Made by a program: the position numbers and the translations under genes. Source: Embleya sp045207785 (lineage in GTDB: Bacteria; Actinomycetota; Actinomycetes; Streptomycetales; Streptomycetaceae). Taken from it: DNA of 64,000 bases. This document shows positions 44,657 through 53,518 of this stretch, piece after piece. The stretch is from contig NZ_CP108776.1 of NCBI RefSeq assembly GCF_045207785.1, forward strand, positions 2,790,001 through 2,854,000, given 5' to 3'. Position 1 is the stretch's first letter; each line of letters begins with the position of its first letter. The notes under the pieces are model-generated. The model made no database searches and had not been told where the DNA came from. It saw nothing but the letters and a program-made list of their open reading frames with translations.

Positions 44657-46326
44657 GCGTCGCCTTCTTGCATCGGCACCCGCACGCCGCGCTCGTCGGC
44701 GACGTCGACCGCGCGGTCGTAGCCCGCGTCCACGTGCCGGATCACGCCCATGCCCGGGTCGTTGGTGAGCACGCGACGGATCTTCTCGCCGGCGAGCGGC
44801 GTGCCGTCGGCGACGGTGACCTGGCCGGCGTGGATCGAGCGGCCGATGCCGACGCCGCCGCCGTGGTGGATGGACACCCAGGAGGCGCCGGAGGCGACGT
44901 TGACCATCGCGTTGAGCAGCGGCCAGTCGGCGATCGCGTCGGAGCCGTCGAGCATGGCCTCGGTCTCGCGGTACGGGCTGGCCACCGAGCCGCAGTCGAG
45001 GTGGTCGCGGCCGATCACGATCGGCGCGGCCAGTTCGCCGGAGGCGACCATGTCGTTGAACCGCTCGCCGGCCTTGTCCCGCTCGCCGTAGCCGAGCCAG
45101 CAGATCCGCGCGGGCAGGCCCTGGAAGTGCACCTTCTGCTGGGCGAGCTTGATCCAGCGGGCCAGCGACTCGTTCTCCGGGAAGAGTTCGAGGACGGCCT
45201 TGTCGGTCTTGGCGATGTCGCTCGCCTCGCCGGAGAGCGCGGCCCAGCGGAACGGGCCCTTGCCCTCGCAGAACAGCGGGCGGATGTACGCCGGGACGAA
45301 CCCGGGGAAGTCGAACGCGCGCGTGTAGCCCGCGAGTTGCGCCTCGCCGCGGATCGAGTTGCCGTAGTCGAAGACCTCGGCGCCCTTGTCCATGAAGCCG
45401 ACCATGGCCTCGACGTGCCGGGCCATCGACTCGCGCGCGCGGTCGGTGAACTCGGCGGGCTTGGTGCGCGCGTACTCGGCCATGTCCTCGAACGCGACGC
45501 CGACCGGCAGGTAGGCGAGCGGGTCGTGGGCCGAGGTCTGGTCGGTGACGATGTCGATCGGGGCGTCCATCGCGAGCAGCTGCGGGACCAGCTCCGCGGC
45601 GTTGCCGAGCAGGCCGATGGACAGCGGGCGGCGGGCGTCGCGCGCCTCGACCGCGAGGTCCAGGGCGGCCTTGAGGCTGTCGACGCGGACGTCGCAGTAG
45701 CCGTGCTCGATCCGGCGGTCGATCCGCGAGGGGTCGCAGTCGATACAGATCACCACGCCGCCGTTCATGGTGACGGCGAGCGGCTGCGCGCCGCCCATGC
45801 CGCCGAGCCCGGCGGTGAGCGTGATGGTGCCTTCGAGGGTGCCGTTGAAGCGCTTGGCCGCGACGGCGGCGAAGGTCTCGTAGGTGCCCTGGAGGATGCC
45901 CTGGGTGCCGATGTAGATCCACGACCCGGCGGTCATCTGGCCGTACATGGTCAGGCCGGCCGACTCGAGGCGGCGGAACTCCTCCCAGTTGGCCCAGTCG
46001 GGCACCAGGTTGGAGTTGGCGATCAGCACGCGCGGCGCCCACTCGTGGGTCTGCATGACGCCGACCGGACGGCCCGACTGGACGAGCAGCGTCTCGTCCT
46101 GCTTGAGCGTGGTGAGCGTGCGCGTGATGGCCTCGAAGGAGCGCCAGTCGCGCGCGGCCTTGCCGGTGCCGCCGTAGACGACGAGCTTGTCGGGATGCTC
46201 GGCGACCTCGGGGTCGAGGTTGTTCATGAGCATCCGCAGGGCGCCCTCCTGCTGCCAGCCCCGGGTGTTCAGCGTGCTCCCGCGCGCTGCGCGCACCTCG
46301 CGCGGTCCTGCGGTGTGGTCCGACAT
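44653..46326 (-). CDS. hutU: Urocanate hydratase
   Basis: 557 residues from ATG 46326, AAGGGG 7 nt upstream. Strong urocanase features: YGGTGKAARDW, QTHEWAPRVLIANSN, TAGLGGMGGAQPLAV (NAD site) and the active-site Cys in DCGSVASPYRET. Converts urocanate to imidazolonepropionate. First gene of the hutU-M20-hutF-hutI operon. Confidence 0.96.
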   Translation of the reverse strand: MSDHTAGPREVRAARGSTLNTRGWQQEGALRMLMNNLDPEVAEHPDKLVVYGGTGKAARDWRSFEAITRTLTTLKQDETLLVQSGRPVGVMQTHEWAPRVLIANSNLVPDWANWEEFRRLESAGLTMYGQMTAGSWIYIGTQGILQGTYETFAAVAAKRFNGTLEGTITLTAGLGGMGGAQPLAVTMNGGVVICIDCDPSRIDRRIEHGYCDVRVDSLKAALDLAVEARDARRPLSIGLLGNAAELVPQLLAMDAPIDIVTDQTSAHDPLAYLPVGVAFEDMAEYARTKPAEFTDRARESMARHVEAMVGFMDKGAEVFDYGNSIRGEAQLAGYTRAFDFPGFVPAYIRPLFCEGKGPFRWAALSGEASDIAKTDKAVLELFPENESLARWIKLAQQKVHFQGLPARICWLGYGERDKAGERFNDMVASGELAAPIVIGRDHLDCGSVASPYRETEAMLDGSDAIADWPLLNAMVNVASGASWVSIHHGGGVGIGRSIHAGQVTVADGTPLAGEKIRRVLTNDPGMGVIRHVDAGYDRAVDVADERGVRVPMQEGDA

Positions 46327-46360
46327 GGCGGCGCCCCTTCTGCCTCTGTGCAACGAATTC

Positions 46361-46376
46361 TGTATGAAAACATTCA
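46361..46376. promoter_or_regulatory. Candidate operator upstream of hutU
   Basis: TGTATG-AAAA-CATTCA is a 6-bp inverted repeat with one mismatch, 35 nt before the hutU start, inside an A/T-rich patch (46351-46376). The size fits an RpiR-family operator, and an RpiR gene lies 0.7 kb away. GAATTC sequences occur at 46355-46360, 46485-46490 and 49552-49557, near both hut promoters. Confidence 0.4.
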
Positions 46377-46535
46377 GTCGCTTCGAGAGTGAATCTATCT
46401 GTTCGGCAACGCGTCGCCAAGAGAGGGCCGGCACTCCGCGACCGTGAGGGATGCAACACCTGGGAGACTTGGCCCATTCGGTGAGAATTCATGCGATCCG
46501 TGGTCAGGCCGATCGGGGCCGGGTAGCCCAACGGA

Positions 46536-46826
46536 ATGGATCTGCAGGCGGTGCTCTGGGCGATCACGGCACTGGGCGCCTTCATGGCGTTCGCGGGCCT
46601 GGTGATGCTCATGCGTGGGCGCGGCCGCGAACCGGGCGTGGTGGCCCTGGTCGTCCTGATCGGCGCGCTCCTGTGCAGCGGGGGCTTCCTGCTCAGCATC
46701 CCCCGCTACCGCGACACCGCCCTGATCGCGGGCGGCGCCGCGATTGTGGGGGCGCTGGCGATGTATGGCGCTCTCGCGATGACCCCGGCGCGTCGGGGGC
46801 CGTCCTCCAAAGCCGGACGGGCTTGA
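46536..46826 (+). CDS. Small integral membrane protein
   Basis: 96 residues with three predicted membrane helices: VLWAITALGAFMAFAGLVML, VVALVVLIGALLCSGGFLL and ALIAGGAAIVGALAMYGAL. The C-terminal residues SSKAGRA are encoded by a copy of the intergenic repeat, so the end may be recently altered. Weak ribosome site. Function unknown. Confidence 0.65.
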   Translation: MDLQAVLWAITALGAFMAFAGLVMLMRGRGREPGVVALVVLIGALLCSGGFLLSIPRYRDTALIAGGAAIVGALAMYGALAMTPARRGPSSKAGRA

Positions 46827-46953
46827 TCTCGCCTGGCCTGCGGCCGGCTGTCCGCAAACGCCGGACGGGCTGGTTTGGTTTTGCTCGGCTTCGCGTCGAA
46901 CCGGACGGGCTGGTTCTGCTCGGCTTCGCGTTGAACCGGAGGGGCTGGTTCTG
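46801..46953 (+). repeat. Cluster of dispersed-repeat copies
   Basis: Copies of the core CCGGACGGGCTG (one with AGGGG) at about 46813, 46861, 46901 and 46937. The last two lie in a ~34-bp tandem unit TCGGCTTCGCGTCGAAC plus core. It starts inside the upstream gene's stop region and occupies the gap to the RpiR gene. Confidence 0.8.
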
Positions 46954-46984
46954 CTCGGGCCTCGCGTCGAACCAGGCGGTGCGG

Positions 46985-47842
46985 CTACGCGTCGAACAGG
47001 CCGCGTTCGCCGGCTTGGCGTTCGAACTCTTCGAGGCGGGCCTGCGCGTGTGCGGGCTCGATGTCACACATCGCCTGGAGAAGGATCTGGCCCATCAGGA
47101 TGGGCGCACCGTACGAGTCGAAGACCAGTTGCGAGCCGACTCCGGCGATCAGCACCGCGTCGGACAGCGCCGCCGCCGGCGCGAACGGGCTGTCGACGAC
47201 GGTCACGATCCGGAAGCCGAAGTCGCGCGCCACCTTGAGCCCCTCCGCCAACTCGCGCGGATACCGCGGCAGCGCGAAGCACAGCAGTCCCGTCGCGCCG
47301 GCCGCCCGCGCCTGGTCGAGCCGGTCCACGAGCTGCGAGCCGCCCTCGTCGAGCACCCGGACCTCGGGCAGCACCTTGGCCGCGAAGTAGCCGAAGCCGC
47401 GCGCGGGGGCCATCCCGGTCCGCAGCCCGAGCACCACCAGCGGACGCGAGGGCGCCAGCAGCGCGGCGGCGCGCGCGATCGGACCCGGATCTGCGAGCTG
47501 GTCGGCGAGCCGGGTCAGGTTGGCGATCTCGGCGTGCACGGCGCCGACGTACTCGTTGCGGTCCACCTCGGCGGACGATTCGGAGGTGGTGGGCAGGCCG
47601 AGTTCGCGCAGGTGCCGGCGCAGCGCGGGATACCCGTCGAAGCCCAGCGCCACCGCGAACCGGGTCACCGAGGGCTGGCTGACACCGGCGAGCTGGGCCA
47701 CCTCGACGCTGGACAGGAACACCGCCTCGCCGGCGTGCCGGACCAGGCAGTGCGCGATCCGGCGCTGGGTGGGGGTCAGGCGGTGGCGCTCGAACAGGGC
47801 GAGCAACCGCGCGGAGGGGCTGTCTGCCTGGTCCACCTTCAC
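46985..47842 (-). CDS. MurR/RpiR-family regulator, probable hut repressor
   Basis: 285 residues from GTG 47842. N-terminal RpiR HTH (RLTPTQRRIAHCLV ... SSVEVAQLAGVSQPSVTRFAVALGF) and a C-terminal SIS domain (about 110-240). It lies 111 bp downstream of hutH on the same strand. Because hut genes flank it on both sides, it is the likely local regulator; the ligand could be urocanate or a pathway intermediate, by inference only. A longer start at 47932 is possible. Confidence 0.87.
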   Translation of the reverse strand: MKVDQADSPSARLLALFERHRLTPTQRRIAHCLVRHAGEAVFLSSVEVAQLAGVSQPSVTRFAVALGFDGYPALRRHLRELGLPTTSESSAEVDRNEYVGAVHAEIANLTRLADQLADPGPIARAAALLAPSRPLVVLGLRTGMAPARGFGYFAAKVLPEVRVLDEGGSQLVDRLDQARAAGATGLLCFALPRYPRELAEGLKVARDFGFRIVTVVDSPFAPAAALSDAVLIAGVGSQLVFDSYGAPILMGQILLQAMCDIEPAHAQARLEEFERQAGERGLFDA

Positions 47843-47953
47843 GGCTCTTTTCTTTGTTGCCGGCACACGGAGGGCGTCCGGGCCTGTCCAGGCCCGGGCC
47901 GGACGGTTCCGGTAGGCCGTCCGGCCGTACATCCTGCCTGATCTGACAGCGGG

Positions 47954-49534
47954 TCAGCTCAGTTCGCCGGCTGCCGAGACGGCGGCCGCGACGACACCGC
48001 CGGCGCGGACGAAGGCGTCCGCGGCCTCCAGGTCGGGGGCCAGGAAGCGGTCGGGGCCCACACCCTCGGAGCCGCTCGCGCGCAGGGCCGCGACCACGGC
48101 GGCCGTGGCGGGCGCCGGGGCGCCCAGGCCGGCGGCGACGCGCATGTCCAGCGCGCGGGCGGCCGTGGTGAGTTCGATCGCGAGGATGCGGTTGAGGTTG
48201 TCGATCGCCCGGCGCAGCTTGCGGGCCGCGCTCCAGCCCATCGAGACGTGGTCCTCCTGCATCGCCGAGCTGGGGATGGAGTCGGCGGAGGCGGGCATCG
48301 CGAGCCGCTTGCACTCGGAGACCAGGGCGGCCTGGGTGTACTGCGCGATCATCAGGCCCGAGTCGACGCCCGGGTCGTCCGCGAGGAACGCGGGCAGGCC
48401 GTGCGAGCGGGACGGGTCGAGCAGCCGGTCGGTCCGGCGTTCGGCGATCGAGCCGAGGTCGGCCACCGCGACGGCGAGGAAGTCGAGCACGTAGCCGACG
48501 GGCGCGCCGTGGAAGTTGCCGTTGGACTCGATCCGGCCGTCCTCCAGGATGACCGGGTTGTCCACGGCGGACGCGAGTTCGCGGTCGGCGACCAGGAGCG
48601 CGTGGGCGAGGGTGTCCCGGCCCGCGCCCGCGACCTGCGGGGCGCAGCGGACCGAGTAGGCGTCCTGGACCCGCGGCGCGGCGTCCTGGTGGTGGCCGGT
48701 CAGCGCCGAGCCGTCGAGCACGCGCAGCATGTTGGCGGCGCTCGCGGCCTGGCCCGGGTGCGGGCGGATCGCGTGCAGCGCGGGGTCGAGCACGCGGGAG
48801 GTGCCCATCAGGGCCTCCATCGTCATCGCGGCGGTGATGTCGGCGGTGGTGAACAGGCGGGCGAGGTCGGCTCCGGCCATCAGCAGCATGCCGAGCATGC
48901 CGTCGGTGCCGTTGATGAGGGCCAGGCCCTCCTTCTCCCTGAGCTCGATCGGGGTGATCCCGGCCTCGGCCAGGAGTTCGGCGGCGGGGCGCACGACGCC
49001 GTCGGGGCCGGCCGCCTCGCCCTCGCCGGTGAGCACGAGCGCGCAGTGCGCGAGCGGCGCGAGGTCGCCGCTGCAGCCGAGCGAGCCGAACTCGCGGACG
49101 ATCGGCGTGATGCCGGCGTTGAGCAGGCCCGCCATGGTCTGCGCGACCACGGGCCGCACTCCGGTGCGCCCCGAGCACAGCGTCTTCAGCCGCAGCAGCA
49201 TGAGCGCGCGGACCACCTCGTCCTCGACCCGCGGGCCCATGCCGGCGGCGTGCGAGCGCACGAGCGAGTGCTGGAGTCGGGTGCGCAGCTCGGGGCTGAT
49301 GTGCCGGACCGCGAGCGCGCCGAAGCCGGTGGACACCCCGTACACCGGCTCGGTGCGCGCGGCGAGCGCGTCGACGACCGCGCGCGAGGTGGCCATGGCC
49401 TTGAGCGCGGTGTCGGACACCTCGACCCGGGCGCCTGCGCGGGCGACCGCGAGGACGTCCTGCGGAGACATCCCGGCCTCGCCGACGAGGACGGTCGCGG
49501 GCGCTGCTACGGGGTGGTGCAGATCGATATTCAC
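47954..49534 (-). CDS. hutH: Histidine ammonia-lyase
   Basis: 526 residues from GTG 49534; the start is tentative because its ribosome site is weak. The MIO prosthetic group forms from the Cys-Ser-Gly of GSLGCSGDLAPLAH (about residues 150-153); streptomycete enzymes have CSG where many others have ASG. GVSTGFG and GNFHGAP motifs are also present. It releases ammonia from histidine to give urocanate, the first step of the pathway. Not in the hutU operon. Confidence 0.96.
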   Translation of the reverse strand: MNIDLHHPVAAPATVLVGEAGMSPQDVLAVARAGARVEVSDTALKAMATSRAVVDALAARTEPVYGVSTGFGALAVRHISPELRTRLQHSLVRSHAAGMGPRVEDEVVRALMLLRLKTLCSGRTGVRPVVAQTMAGLLNAGITPIVREFGSLGCSGDLAPLAHCALVLTGEGEAAGPDGVVRPAAELLAEAGITPIELREKEGLALINGTDGMLGMLLMAGADLARLFTTADITAAMTMEALMGTSRVLDPALHAIRPHPGQAASAANMLRVLDGSALTGHHQDAAPRVQDAYSVRCAPQVAGAGRDTLAHALLVADRELASAVDNPVILEDGRIESNGNFHGAPVGYVLDFLAVAVADLGSIAERRTDRLLDPSRSHGLPAFLADDPGVDSGLMIAQYTQAALVSECKRLAMPASADSIPSSAMQEDHVSMGWSAARKLRRAIDNLNRILAIELTTAARALDMRVAAGLGAPAPATAAVVAALRASGSEGVGPDRFLAPDLEAADAFVRAGGVVAAAVSAAGELS

Positions 49535-49685
49535 TCGATCATTATGTGCATGGAATTCGTCAGCGCCAGGGCGGCTACCGTTCGAGGAGGCGTTCGGGCC
49601 GTCCGGGGCAGGTTTCGCGGACCGGCCGGCGCCGGTCACGGCACCGGGAACGCGGGCCGAGAACGCATCGAGGAAAGGCAGTGCC

Positions 49686-50534
49686 GTGGGTCGGGTCACC
49701 TCTCGCCACAAGATCCTGCGGTTGGGCGGGGACACGCCCGCCGTATCCCGGGTGGACACCCTCGTCGCCGAGGAGCCGCTGGACATCCGGATCGGCGGGC
49801 GCACGATCACCGTCACGATGCGCACGCCGGGCGACGACTTCGACCTGGTGGCCGGGTTCCTGGCCGCCGAGGGCGTGGTCGGCGCGGCCGAGGACCTGAG
49901 CGCGATGCGCTATTGCGCGGGCACCGACGACGAGGGCCACAACACGTACAACGTCGTGGACGCGGTGCTCGCGCCGCACGTGCCGGCCCCCGACCCGGGC
50001 CTGATGCGCGGTGTGTGGACGTCGAGTTCGTGTGGGATCTGCGGCAGCACCGGCATCGACGGGCTGCGCCGGATGTCGCGCTTCGACGTGCTCGCGGACG
50101 ACGTGCGGGTGGACGCGGAGGTGCTGTACGCGCTGCCGGATCGGCTGCGGGCGGCCCAGAAGGTGTTCGCGAGCACGGGCGGCCTGCACGCGGCGGGCCT
50201 GTTCACCGCGACCGGCGAGATGGTGTGCGTGCGCGAGGACGTGGGCCGGCACAACGCGGTGGACAAGGTCGTGGGCTGGGCGCTGCGCGAGGGGCGGCTG
50301 CCGCTGGCCGGGCACGTGCTGATGGTGAGCGGGCGGGCCTCGTTCGAGCTGACCCAGAAGGCCGCGATGGCGGGGGTGCCGATGATGGCGGCGGTGTCCG
50401 CGCCCTCGGGCCTGGCGGTGGACCTGGCCGCCGACGCGGGGGTGACCCTCGTGGGGTTCCTGCGGGGGCGCTCGGCGAATGTGTACAGCCACCCGGACCG
50501 GATCCTGGCCGACCGGCACGCCGCGCTCGCCTGA
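49686..50534 (+). CDS. fdhD: Formate dehydrogenase accessory sulfurtransferase
   Basis: 282 residues from GTG 49686, AAAGG 7 nt upstream. The CxxC sulfur-carrier motif SSSCGICGS is intact. It transfers sulfur to the molybdenum cofactor of formate dehydrogenase; also seen near nitrate or formate genes. No formate dehydrogenase gene is in this window. Divergent from hutH. Confidence 0.93.
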   Translation: MGRVTSRHKILRLGGDTPAVSRVDTLVAEEPLDIRIGGRTITVTMRTPGDDFDLVAGFLAAEGVVGAAEDLSAMRYCAGTDDEGHNTYNVVDAVLAPHVPAPDPGLMRGVWTSSSCGICGSTGIDGLRRMSRFDVLADDVRVDAEVLYALPDRLRAAQKVFASTGGLHAAGLFTATGEMVCVREDVGRHNAVDKVVGWALREGRLPLAGHVLMVSGRASFELTQKAAMAGVPMMAAVSAPSGLAVDLAADAGVTLVGFLRGRSANVYSHPDRILADRHAALA

Positions 50535-50569
50535 CCGGCCGCGGCGGGCGCGCTCCGGCTCGCCGCGAC

Positions 50570-52366
50570 CTACTCGGGGAGCGAGGCTCCCCCGGTCAGC
50601 GCGACCGCGACCAGCGCACGCAGGACGGGGGCGAGGCCGGTGACGCTCAGGCTCAGGTCGTCCGCGTAGATCTCGACCAGCCAGCCGCCCGCCGCGTTGG
50701 AGCCGCCGGCCGCGACCATCGCCTTGTAGCCGCCGACCAGGAGCAGGTCCTCCTCGGCCGGGTCGGTGCCGGGGTCGCCCAGCTCGGCCACGAAACTGCC
50801 GCCCTGGACCGCGTCGGCCGTGGCCGGATAGTGCGCGAGGTCGTACTCGGCGGTGACCGCGTTGTAGCGCGAGCCGGACTCGCTCTGGACGCCGGTGAGC
50901 CGGTGGATCGAGTAGCGCACGGTGCGCAGCACCCGCCCGCCCGGGGGCAGGTAGGACACCCACCACGCGACCCCGTCGAGCATGCGCGCGAAGGTGTCGG
51001 CGACGATCTCCAGCCGGCCGAGCGTGTCCGCGCGGTGCACGCTCTTGGGCTCGCGCTCGTCGAGCACGGCGAGCACCGCGGCCAGCAGCCGGCCGGGTTC
51101 CGCGTTGTGCAGCGCGCCGCGGAAGCGGCGGCGGTCGCGGTGCGGCCCCGGGGTCTCGGTCTCCGCGTCGTCCTGCGCCTCGCGTGCCAGGCTCAGGGTC
51201 AGGTCGGGCTGTTGCCCGCGGCCGGCCACCACGGGCCGGGTCGAGCGGGAGCCCTTGGCCCGGTACTGCGCCGCGTCGGCGAGCCGGAACAGCCGGTCCG
51301 CGCTGGTCACCGGCCCCACGGGGTCGCCGGTGGAGGCCACGCCGCACGCGACGCCCTCGCCGTCGTGCATCCGCAGCGCGCGCCGGCACAGCTCCTCGGC
51401 GACCGCGACCACGTCGTCCGGCGGGTAGCCCTCGGCCAGCACGCAGAACTCGTCGCCGCCGAGCCGCGCGGCCATCGCCCCGGGCAGCATCGCGCCGCAG
51501 GCCGAGAGCTGGTCGGCGAAGCGCTCCAGGAGCCGGTCGCCGACGTCGTGGCCGCGCTCGTCGTTGAGCCGCTTGAGGCCGTTGACGTCGCACACGATCA
51601 GGCTGACCACGACGCCCTCGCGGTAGTGCCGGGACATCGCCTCGTCCAGCCGGGCGTCGATCGCGCGCCGGTTGGCCAGGCCCGTGAGCGGGTCGGTGAA
51701 GGCGAGCTTCTCGATCCGCTCGAAGTGTTCGGCCTGCGCGAGCCCAGCCGAGATCTGCGCGGCGAGCACACCCGCGAACTCGGCGTCGACCGGCTCGAAG
51801 CGCGGCTGATCGGCCCGCCGGGCGAGATACAGCTCGCCCCACACGCGGCCCTCGACCATGATCGGCGCGACCATGCAGTCGTGCCGCCCCCGGCGCCGCA
51901 TCGCCGCGACCCGCTCGGGGTCCTGCGTCGACGCGGGGTCGTCCACACAGCGCGACCACGTGGTGGGCCACGCGTCGGACTCGATGATGTCGGGGAAGTC
52001 GGTGACGGCGTACGTCTCCGCGTCCGGGTGCGGTTCCTCGCCCTCGGCGAGTTCACCGTCGTTGACCAGCACGCGCAGCCGCCCGCTGTCGCGTTCCCAT
52101 ACCGAGATCGACGCGTGCGCGGCACCCATCGCGAGCCGGGCCTGGGTCGCGGACACGCGGACGACCTCGGTGAAGTGGTGGGTGGTGGCGAGCGTCTTGG
52201 CCAGGTGGATGATCGCGTGCAGCCGGCGGGCCGCGTCGGGGCCCTCGACGAGGGCGACGGGTTCCGGACACGTGTCGCCGGGCATGCCGGGCAGATCGTC
52301 GGGCGGGCCGTTGGGACCCTCGGCGCCGGGAGAGCTCGAATCGGGTCGCGAAGCTACTGTTCTCAC
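50570..52366 (-). CDS. GAF-GGDEF diguanylate cyclase with extra C-terminal domain
   Basis: 598 residues from GTG 52366. GAF-like sensor (about 40-190), GGDEF domain (195-350) with an intact active site RLGGDEF near residue 301, and a ~200-residue C-terminal domain that I cannot name. No EAL domain and no RxxD inhibitory site before GGDEF. Likely makes c-di-GMP, which controls development in Streptomyces through BldD. Convergent with fdhD (34 bp). Confidence 0.88.
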   Translation of the reverse strand: MRTVASRPDSSSPGAEGPNGPPDDLPGMPGDTCPEPVALVEGPDAARRLHAIIHLAKTLATTHHFTEVVRVSATQARLAMGAAHASISVWERDSGRLRVLVNDGELAEGEEPHPDAETYAVTDFPDIIESDAWPTTWSRCVDDPASTQDPERVAAMRRRGRHDCMVAPIMVEGRVWGELYLARRADQPRFEPVDAEFAGVLAAQISAGLAQAEHFERIEKLAFTDPLTGLANRRAIDARLDEAMSRHYREGVVVSLIVCDVNGLKRLNDERGHDVGDRLLERFADQLSACGAMLPGAMAARLGGDEFCVLAEGYPPDDVVAVAEELCRRALRMHDGEGVACGVASTGDPVGPVTSADRLFRLADAAQYRAKGSRSTRPVVAGRGQQPDLTLSLAREAQDDAETETPGPHRDRRRFRGALHNAEPGRLLAAVLAVLDEREPKSVHRADTLGRLEIVADTFARMLDGVAWWVSYLPPGGRVLRTVRYSIHRLTGVQSESGSRYNAVTAEYDLAHYPATADAVQGGSFVAELGDPGTDPAEEDLLLVGGYKAMVAAGGSNAAGGWLVEIYADDLSLSVTGLAPVLRALVAVALTGGASLPE

Positions 52367-52763
52367 CCCCCATCCACCAGAGTCGAGCCCAGATGATATG
52401 TCATATAATGCCCGATTAACGGCACCGTGCACCCGCGTCATGCCGCCACCTCGACGGGTCGCTTGTTCGCGTGCGTTCCTGTATGTGGGCCCCAGGCAGC
52501 TCCCGAGCATCTGCCGAGCACCCGCACGCGAGCCCGAGGGCCCGCTCTCGTCCGAGCGAAGCGCGTGTATACCCCGTCTTCGCGTCCTGGGCACATTACT
52601 CCTGTGCCGCCCCCGCGACGCCTCGTGTCCGCGCCGTAGCGCGGCAGGGCGCGCCGGTGTACGCCGGGCGCATTGTCGTGAAGAGAGCGTGCGAGAGCAT
52701 GGAGGGGTCCCGGGATCCCGACCGGAAGAGTACGGTCTCGGGCACAGTCCGAAGGAGCGACGC
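52367..52763. other. Divergent intergenic region between GGDEF and SRPBCC genes
   Basis: 397 bp. It contains an A/T-rich inverted repeat ATATG-T-CATAT (52396-52406) and TATAAT (52404-52409), unusual in this DNA and probably promoter or operator for the GGDEF gene. I looked for the BldD box and did not find a convincing one. No supported gene. Confidence 0.45.
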
Positions 52764-53159
52764 GTGCCCACGCTTTCCGTCATCGCCGCGATCGACGTAC
52801 CGGCCGCCCGGATCTGGGAGGTCGTGCGGGATTTCGAGGATCCCTCCGCGTGGTACCCGTGGGCGGTCGACGAGCACACCGCGGCCGAACGACGGGTCCG
52901 CAAGCCCGACGGCTCGACGGTCCGCGAGCGGCTGGTCGCCCACGACGAGGACCGGCTCACCTATACCTACGAGTCCCTCGACGGCCTGCGGGTGGTCGGC
53001 CGGCTCGGTCTCGAGTCGATCGCCGGCGGCACGATGTGCCTGGTCGTGTGGTCGGTGCGGTTCGCGAGCACGCCGGCCGAGCAGCTCGCGGTGCTGCGCG
53101 AACTCGAACACGTGGTCATGCGGCCCGCGCTTCGCGCTTTGCGCGCGGCATTTGCTTGA
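52764..53159 (+). CDS. SRPBCC-family protein
   Basis: 131 residues from GTG 52764, AAGGAG 6 nt upstream. START/Bet v1-like fold: VIAAIDVPAARIWEVVRDFEDPSAWYPW is the family start (split here to its first strand and helix), with LTYTYE and MCLVVWSVRF later strands. Polyketide-cyclase/ligand-binding type; ligand unknown. It is followed by repeats. Confidence 0.82.
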   Translation: MPTLSVIAAIDVPAARIWEVVRDFEDPSAWYPWAVDEHTAAERRVRKPDGSTVRERLVAHDEDRLTYTYESLDGLRVVGRLGLESIAGGTMCLVVWSVRFASTPAEQLAVLRELEHVVMRPALRALRAAFA

Positions 53160-53210
53160 CGGCGTCGCGGGTTGCATTCGGTGGCGTTGGTCGGGGTGGG
53201 CGGCCTGTTT

Positions 53211-53404
53211 TGTCCTCAAACGCCGGACGGGCTGATGGTGTTTGGTCGAGCCCGTGGTGTCCGGCCGGCCGACCGTTGGGCGGCCTGCGGCCCGCTTGTC
53301 CTCAGACGCCGGACGGGCTGATGGTGTTGGTCGAGCCCGTGGTGCCCAACGGCCCGGCCGGCCTGCGGCCCGCTTGTCCTCAAACGCCGGACGGGCTGAT
53401 GGTG
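53211..53404 (+). repeat. Tandem array of dispersed-repeat units
   Basis: Three 30-nt copies (53211-53240, 53297-53326, 53375-53404), each beginning TGTCCTCA, then core CGCCGGACGGGCTG and ATGGTG, within imperfect ~80-bp units. The second copy has one substitution (CAGACG for CAAACG). The region 53160-53518 has no gene. Confidence 0.88.
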
Positions 53405-53518
53405 CCGGCTTGGCTGATCGTGCCGGCGGGCCGATGGTGTCGGTTGGGGAGATGGTGCGGCCGGGCCGATGGTGTTGGTTGGGGGATGGTGCCGGCTCGG
53501 CCGGTCGTGTTGGTTGGG

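Noticed and set aside
48248..52396. 1382-codon plus-strand open frame over hutH, fdhD and the GGDEF gene
   Set aside because: It lies partly antisense and partly out of frame with three well-supported genes.
53211..53404. CRISPR-like array
   Set aside because: Only three repeats, uneven spacers that share sequence with each other, the same repeat dispersed elsewhere, and no cas genes.
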